Source of the DNA: Gnetum montanum
Lineage: Eukaryota > Streptophyta > Gnetopsida > Gnetales > Gnetaceae
Direction of reading: 5' to 3'
DNA: 64,000 nucleotides
Assembly (NCBI GenBank): GCA_015680685.1
Contig: MNCI01009304.1
Location: 302,904 to 366,903 of the forward strand
Shown: one piece after another, positions 59,601 to 64,000 of the stretch
Layout: the number at the start of each line of letters is the position of its first letter
Numbering within the stretch: the first letter of the stretch is position 1
The notes under the pieces: generated by a model
Databases searched by the model: none
Told to the model about the DNA's origin: nothing
What the model saw: only the letters and a program-made list of their open reading frames with translations
Program-made: the position numbers and the translations under genes

Positions 59601-61496
59601 GGATCAACCGTTTGGGGAAAAACTGGTCCATCAAGAGACCAATCCTCATGCAGCCAGCCATGAAATTTACAAAATTCAAAGGCCCTAGAAAATTACCTAG
59701 GATAATTGATAATAGCACCCTTGGTTTGATCCAGCACCACAGCACAAATAGTGGGGTCCATCATAAACGCCTCCAAGGCTGTGTGTGCTAAAGCAAGCCC
59801 ACTATCATCCTCATGCAATCCATGCATCAACATAGGTCTTGTGAAGGAAAAGCATTCATACATAAGCAATGATACAATGTTAAAGAAACCAAAGTTAAGA
59901 TGAGTATAAAAGTGCATACTTGTCTACTCTGTACACTGTTCTAGGTGAATTTTGGAACAACGTATGCACACAGAAAGCTAGAAAAAGAGCGCTACTACTA
60001 TTGTAATGGTTGCAAGATGACAATCTCCACACATGGGTCAAGGGATGTGTGGATCTAAGACCTTCAGGAACACCTCCCTCGACTATATATAGTCCCTCAT
60101 CTATGTCAACAACGAAGGCTAACATACCTCGTGTTGAGCCGGGTAACATGGTCTCAATAATATCATGAGTCAATTGCTCACTCAAATGAGACCATATGAC
60201 AATGCTAAAATTATGCAAAATAAATGATAAAAATGTACCAACATTTGGGCAAAACCATATTACATGTGGCCTAATCCGCATGTCATAGCTAGGTATGTTC
60301 GGTTCCAAAAGGCCAAACCAAGATAGCACACCGACAAGTTCAACCACAAGGAGAAAAGGCCTAAGCCCCCTGCATAGAGCAAGAACTTTAGGTAAGTGAA
60401 TTGAAACATATAAAATATATAAATTAAAAACAAAATAAAATAAGGCAAATCAATAAAACAAACAAGTAAATAATGTTCAACACACTCACGCTCACCCCAT
60501 GAGACAAGGACATCAATGTTTATTTGATGAATTTAATGCTTGCTGGGGTACATTTAAAAAATTCATTTGCAAATACAAAACATGTACATCCACTGTCTAG
60601 CCCAAGAAAGTAAAAAAAAAGGTACAAAAAACCAGCAACACTGAACAAATAAGTTACTCATGCGCCAGTTCCACGGAATTCATGTTATAGTGCACGTTGC
60701 AATAAAAGTGACAAGAGAACTCATTCACAACACAGATCACACTACAACCCACAAACACGGCTCATAATGTAGCTCATGTTGCTATTCACAATGCATCTCA
60801 CACTGCAACCCATGCAATGGCACAACTTACGCTACATAAGCAGGTAACGCTAGGGGGTAACTCATGCTACCCACACAAAAATCGCAATTTTCTCTAGGGC
60901 ACGCCTAGGCAAAAATCAGCAAACATTAGCTTTCCTACAATGCTCATGCTCATGCAAATTAGCAAAAATTAGCTTTCCTGGGGTGGTCATGCTCACACAA
61001 ATCAGCAAAAATTGATTTTCCTAGGGTGCTCATGCCCTGTTTCCCCCCACTCAACAAAAATGGTGCCCTCTCAACCCCTGCACCTAGGCTCATGTCCTCA
61101 TCATTCACGCCCTCACCACTCACGCTAGGCATGCCCTAGGTTACTCACACCAATGAATAAATCACACCAAAAACAAGAAATTGCACAAGTTTGAGTGTGC
61201 CCTTCCCATCACTCACGTTGCTCATGCCATTACCCAAAAACAAAACAACAGCAGTGACCAGAAAAAATGCCAAACTCCAAAACCCTTGTAATGTCCCTGA
61301 TGCCCAAAATTCACAATAATGAGAAAATCATGGTATAAAACCCCAAAATACAGCAAAACTTTCACGCTGAAACTGTCACAAAGTGGTGGCCCCAATGGCT
61401 CACGCTGCACCTACGCTATGATTAAACAGCGTTAAAACAAGAACATACCTGCGCAGAGTCCCAGCCCATGAAGAAATCTTGGGTTGAGGAAGACAT
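56658..61496 (-). pseudogene. Antisense spliced gene inside E5 (additional ORF, PF20167-like)
   Basis: The exons run on the strand opposite to E5. A possible first exon is 61496-61449 (MSSSTQDFFMGWDSAQ, donor CAG/GTATG). Clear exons are 60369-59921, 59837-59571, 59470-59050, 58999-58425, 58324-58036 and 57952-57765. A weaker coiled-coil exon lies near 57657-57000. The last exon is 56750-56658, which ends in TGA after DDIEEFGDQPPPNTDA. Introns start GT and end AG. The first three joins (AA/A, G/TG, AT/A) keep the reading frame. The 59470-59050 exon, with TTQVQGVKVSFHLTAEFFSD, resembles plant-transposon-protein domains (PF20167-like). A Glu-rich part follows (MREEIAEDITILQGEDE). A few stops make this copy a pseudogene. 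Function is unknown. Confidence 0.7.
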
Positions 61497-61990
61497 TGGA
61501 TTAGTTATTCACTCTCCACGGCAAATGCCAAGCTTTCCTGCTTCTTCCCTTTACCTCCCTTGCCCTTCATCTTACTGCTCACGCCACCCTATCCTATTAC
61601 TCATGCCACGCCACACACGCCCTGTAACTCATGCTACCCTGCACTTCCTATTGCTCACGCTGCCAATCCTATAGCTCACGCTGCACTCTATACTAATGCC
61701 TCACTCTCTAGTCATGCTCACCACTCATGCACTAACGCTTGCTAAAATAACTCATGTTTTGCACCTTTTAAATCCCTTCTATTTTTCTTACCCTTTTTAA
61801 ACCCTCTATCCAATGTATCTACTTTATTTTATGCTTGTTCTATTTTATTTTTCATCTTTATTTTTCATTCTTGTGTTCTCTGGTTAATTTAGCCTAAACA
61901 TCAAAATAAAATAAAACAAAAAGACCGAAAATTCATGAAACCATAAAAACCCACAACATTATTGTTCACATGAAAATGAATACCAATGGC
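60500..61990. other. CTCACGCT-word-rich upstream part of the antisense gene
   Basis: This stretch is packed with CTCACGCT, CTCATGCT and GCTACGCT words like the U3 of the E5 LTR. It holds the possible first exon (61496-61449) and a possible exon near 60592-60496. No E5 sense coding is seen. Confidence 0.45.
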
Positions 61991-61999
61991 CCGGTAAGA

Positions 62000-62125
62000 C
62001 CTAAAACTACCATGCGGTCCTGGTATGACATTAAACTACCCCTATGTTCCNNNNNNNNNNNNNNNNNNNNNNNNNNNNNATAGGGGTAGTTTAATGTCAT
62101 ACCAGGACCGCATGGTAGTTTTAGG
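62000..62125. other. 46-bp perfect inverted repeat around an N gap
   Basis: Bases 62000-62045 and 62080-62125 are exact reverse complements, separated by 5 bases and 29 N, and the right arm is followed by another lone N (62126). An isolated 46-base contig placed in inverted orientation is the likeliest cause. Confidence 0.85.
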
Positions 62126-62179
62126 NGTCAAGAAAACCTCGCTCATGGTGCTCCTGGTTTAATTGGTAGGAACAAGCAT

Positions 62180-63289
62180 ATGGACAGCAAGAACCTCTTT
62201 TCAACGTTGTCTATCAATGGACCTCATGGGGCCATAAAAAGAGCGATTAACCTAGAATCCTTAGATCTAGACTCATCTACTTATGCTAACTTCATAGCAT
62301 CCACTCGAGAAACATCAGACTGCCCCAAGGGTATGACTAAAACTTTGGACTTAGAAGCCAATAACATCACTAAAGATCCCCTCGTTGAAGTCCCCATCAC
62401 TATGTCTAGTGGAAAAGTTAAAACATTAAAACTGAGTACTCTACTAAATCCACAACTTGCCTATGACATTACACAAGTGCTAAAGAACAACATCAAAACA
62501 TTCACTTGGTCATATACCGATATGCCAGGACTCGACCCTCGAATCATCCAGCATAACATCATCCTTGATGAACAACTCAGACCAGTAAAGTAAAAAGCAC
62601 AAAAGGTTAAACCTGAGGTAGCGTTGGAAATTCGTAACGAAATCACGAAGGTCTACCAAGCTGATTTCATCCAAGCTATTGACTATGCTAATTGGGTATC
62701 CAACATTGTTGTAGTCCCCAAGAAGAACGGCAGCATTCGCATATGCATTGACTTCTGTGACCTCAACATAGCCACTATAAAGGATGACTTCTTGCTACCC
62801 AGTATCAATCAACTCGTTGACTCAACTACCGGGCATGCATTGTTATCCTTTATGGATGGATTCTCAAGATACAAACAAAATAGGATCAACCTGGAACACC
62901 AACTCAAGACAACCTTCATGACATCTTGGGGCATATTTTGTTATACGATGATGTCATTCAGTCTCAAAAATGTAGGTGCTACATATCAACAAGTAATGAC
63001 ATATATATTTAGAGATTATATGCTTGATTCTCTCAACGATTATGTAGATGACATTGTAGTTAAGTCCAAACTAACCAAGCAATACGCAAAGGACCTAGAC
63101 TTGGTACTCAAACATTATCTCAAATATGACCTTCGACTTAACCCAAAGAAATGTGTCTTTGGAGTCAAAATGGGCAAAATTCTTGGCTTCATAGTCTCAG
63201 AAACATGGATACAAGTAGACCCCAATAAGGTTAAAGCAATAACTAGCATGCAACCACCTAAGAACCTTACCAAACTACGTGGCCTGTAA
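62180..63289 (+). pseudogene. E5 reverse transcriptase
   Basis: Frame 62180-62593 is the pre-RT linker ending with the typical FTWSYTDMPGLDPRIIQHN. After one stop (62591) the RT frame 62624-63289 is open for 221 codons: SNIVVVPKKNGSIRICIDFC, DLNIATIKDDFLLPSINQLV, FMDGFSRYKQN, then YVDDIVVKSK with both catalytic Asp, and LRLNPKKCVFGVKMGKILGF. It would synthesise cDNA. The GYNQI-type block has changed to RYKQN. A stop at 63287 ends the frame in the connection region. Confidence 0.9.
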
Positions 63290-63900
63290 GGTAGACTACA
63301 ATTCATTAGATGTTTTATTGCAAAATTGATGGACAAGTTGAAACCCATGTAGCATTTACTGCGAAAGAATGTCCATTTTCAATGGACTCAATAGTGCCAG
63401 GAAGCATTTGAAAACATAAAAATGGAGTTGGCTCAACTGCCGATAGTTCATCCCCTGCAAAACAATAAACCTTTTTACATCTACCTCGCTACATCTGATT
63501 CATCTATTGCATCCATGCTTTTCCAAAAATGAGAAGATGAAGCCGAGATCCCCGTTTATTATTTAATCCATGCCTTAATTACCTACGAACAACCATACAA
63601 AGACATGGAGAGATCATGTCTTGCCCTGGTCTTTTCCTTGAAAAAGTGATGATATTATCTCTTCCATAACCAAGTCTATATCATTTGCAAAGATAACATG
63701 CTTCAAGCTATCACTAACAACATCTATGAATCAAGTAAGATAGCTAGATGGAAAGTGATGATTACTAAATTTGACCTACGCTATGTAACTCAATCCTCCA
63801 CTAGGGGTCAAGCAGTAGTTAGTCAATTGATCGCTTCACCAACACAAGATCAAGTGATAATTAATCCCGAATTCCCTGATGAAAGTATTAATAGCATCAA
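63290..63900 (+). pseudogene. E5 RNase H (first, gypsy-type), degraded
   Basis: After the stop the sense frame continues: RCFIAKLMDKLKPM, FQWTQ-CQEAFENIKMEL, NNKPFYIYLATSDSSIASML (normally the YLAVSDxAVSAVL block), then PVYYLIHALITYEQPYKDME. The last matches the 'VYYVSKALxxAExxYxxxE' signature. Three stops are seen. Confidence 0.8.
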
Positions 63901-63914
63901 CACTGTGCCTGATA

Positions 63915-64000
63915 ACTATGATGCAATCCTTTACTTCAATGGGGCTTTAACTTCCCGAGGAGGAAGTGCTACAGCCATCATAATGTATCCTTCTGGAGAA
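63915..64000 (+). pseudogene. E5 second RNase H (archaeal type), start only
   Basis: The text AILYFNGALTSRGGSATAII is the first strand of the archaeal-type RNase H that Tat elements acquired, normally LxFDGAxxxxGxGAG. The first catalytic Asp is Asn here. It is cut by the window edge. Confidence 0.75.

Larger units (their letters stand above)
34891..64000 (-). mobile_element. E3: Athila-like LTR retrotransposon, interrupted by E4 and E5, cut by window edge
   Basis: It consists of the left LTR (34891-35742), 3' block, integrase, RT, protease and gag up to 41332. Gag resumes at 49743-50344 after E4 and is interrupted again by E5. Its 5' LTR should lie beyond the right edge, after E5. Homology with E1 is continuous: 41030-41332 matches E1 13075-13360 and 49743-50344 matches E1 13360-13950. 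E3 is therefore the host element and the oldest layer of this nest. Confidence 0.8.
50345..64000 (+). mobile_element. E5: Tat/Ogre-like LTR retrotransposon with antisense gene, cut by window edge
   Basis: It contains a 5' LTR (50345-52182), primer site, gag, protease, an antisense spliced gene, RT with YVDD, RNase H and the start of a second, archaeal-type RNase H. The dual RNase H defines the Tat lineage. The RT is open for 221 codons, which makes E5 the youngest element here. Integrase and the 3' LTR are outside the window. E5 sits in E3 gag. Confidence 0.85.

Noticed and set aside
3242-64000. Endogenous plant pararetrovirus
   Set aside because: LTRs, target duplications, Ty3/gypsy domain order and integrase text show LTR retrotransposons; no movement-protein or coat-protein motif was seen.
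1-64000. tRNA, rRNA or other structured RNA genes
   Set aside because: No tRNA A/B box pairs with a foldable body or rRNA stretches were recognised; the only tRNA-like matches are primer-binding sites.

Overview
This window looks like intergenic DNA from a large plant nuclear genome. The evidence is nested, heavily decayed plant Ty3/gypsy LTR retrotransposons, plant-type LINE remains, fragments of a plant UDP-glycosyltransferase and of a plant CW-type zinc-finger protein gene, and strong transition decay of CpG sites. A gymnosperm or similar seed plant is my inference; the sequence does not prove it. I see no intact single-copy host gene, no tRNA or rRNA gene and no CRISPR array.

Layout. 1-2600: minus-strand LINE (L1 type) running off the left edge. 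3242-16693: element 1 (E1), a complete but decayed Athila-like element on the minus strand with target duplication CTTTC; it holds gag, protease, RT/RNase H, integrase and an extra coiled-coil ORF in the env position. 16750-18560: a second minus-strand LINE. 18640-19060: a CpG-retaining low-repeat island. 19160-19500: a plus-strand LINE tail. 20140-20520: a pyrimidine-rich tract. 20860-21724 and 33329-34880: an unidentified plus-strand gene-like sequence split by element 2. 21725-33328: element 2 (E2), of the same superfamily as E1, target duplication ATAGG, lacking RNase H and integrase. Its gag is broken by a 3.2-kb insertion (29014-32219, target duplication ACAAG) that carries the two host-gene fragments.

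34891 to beyond the right edge: element 3 (E3), also Athila-like and minus strand. Its gag is interrupted twice. Element 4 (E4, 41333-49742, minus) is a Tat-like gag-protease element with no pol. Element 5 (E5, 50345 to the right edge, plus) is a Tat/Ogre-like element with gag, protease, RT, RNase H and a second archaeal-type RNase H. E5 is the best preserved coding element. Between its protease and RT sits an antisense, intron-containing gene (56658-61496) whose splice sites and exon phases can be followed by eye. I consider this the most interesting object in the window.

The assembly is imperfect. Single N characters mark unmerged contig overlaps (3781, 43495, 51487) and inverted contigs (40210-41019, 62080-62125). 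Three longer gaps exist (29258-29954, 49099-49169, 62051-62079).
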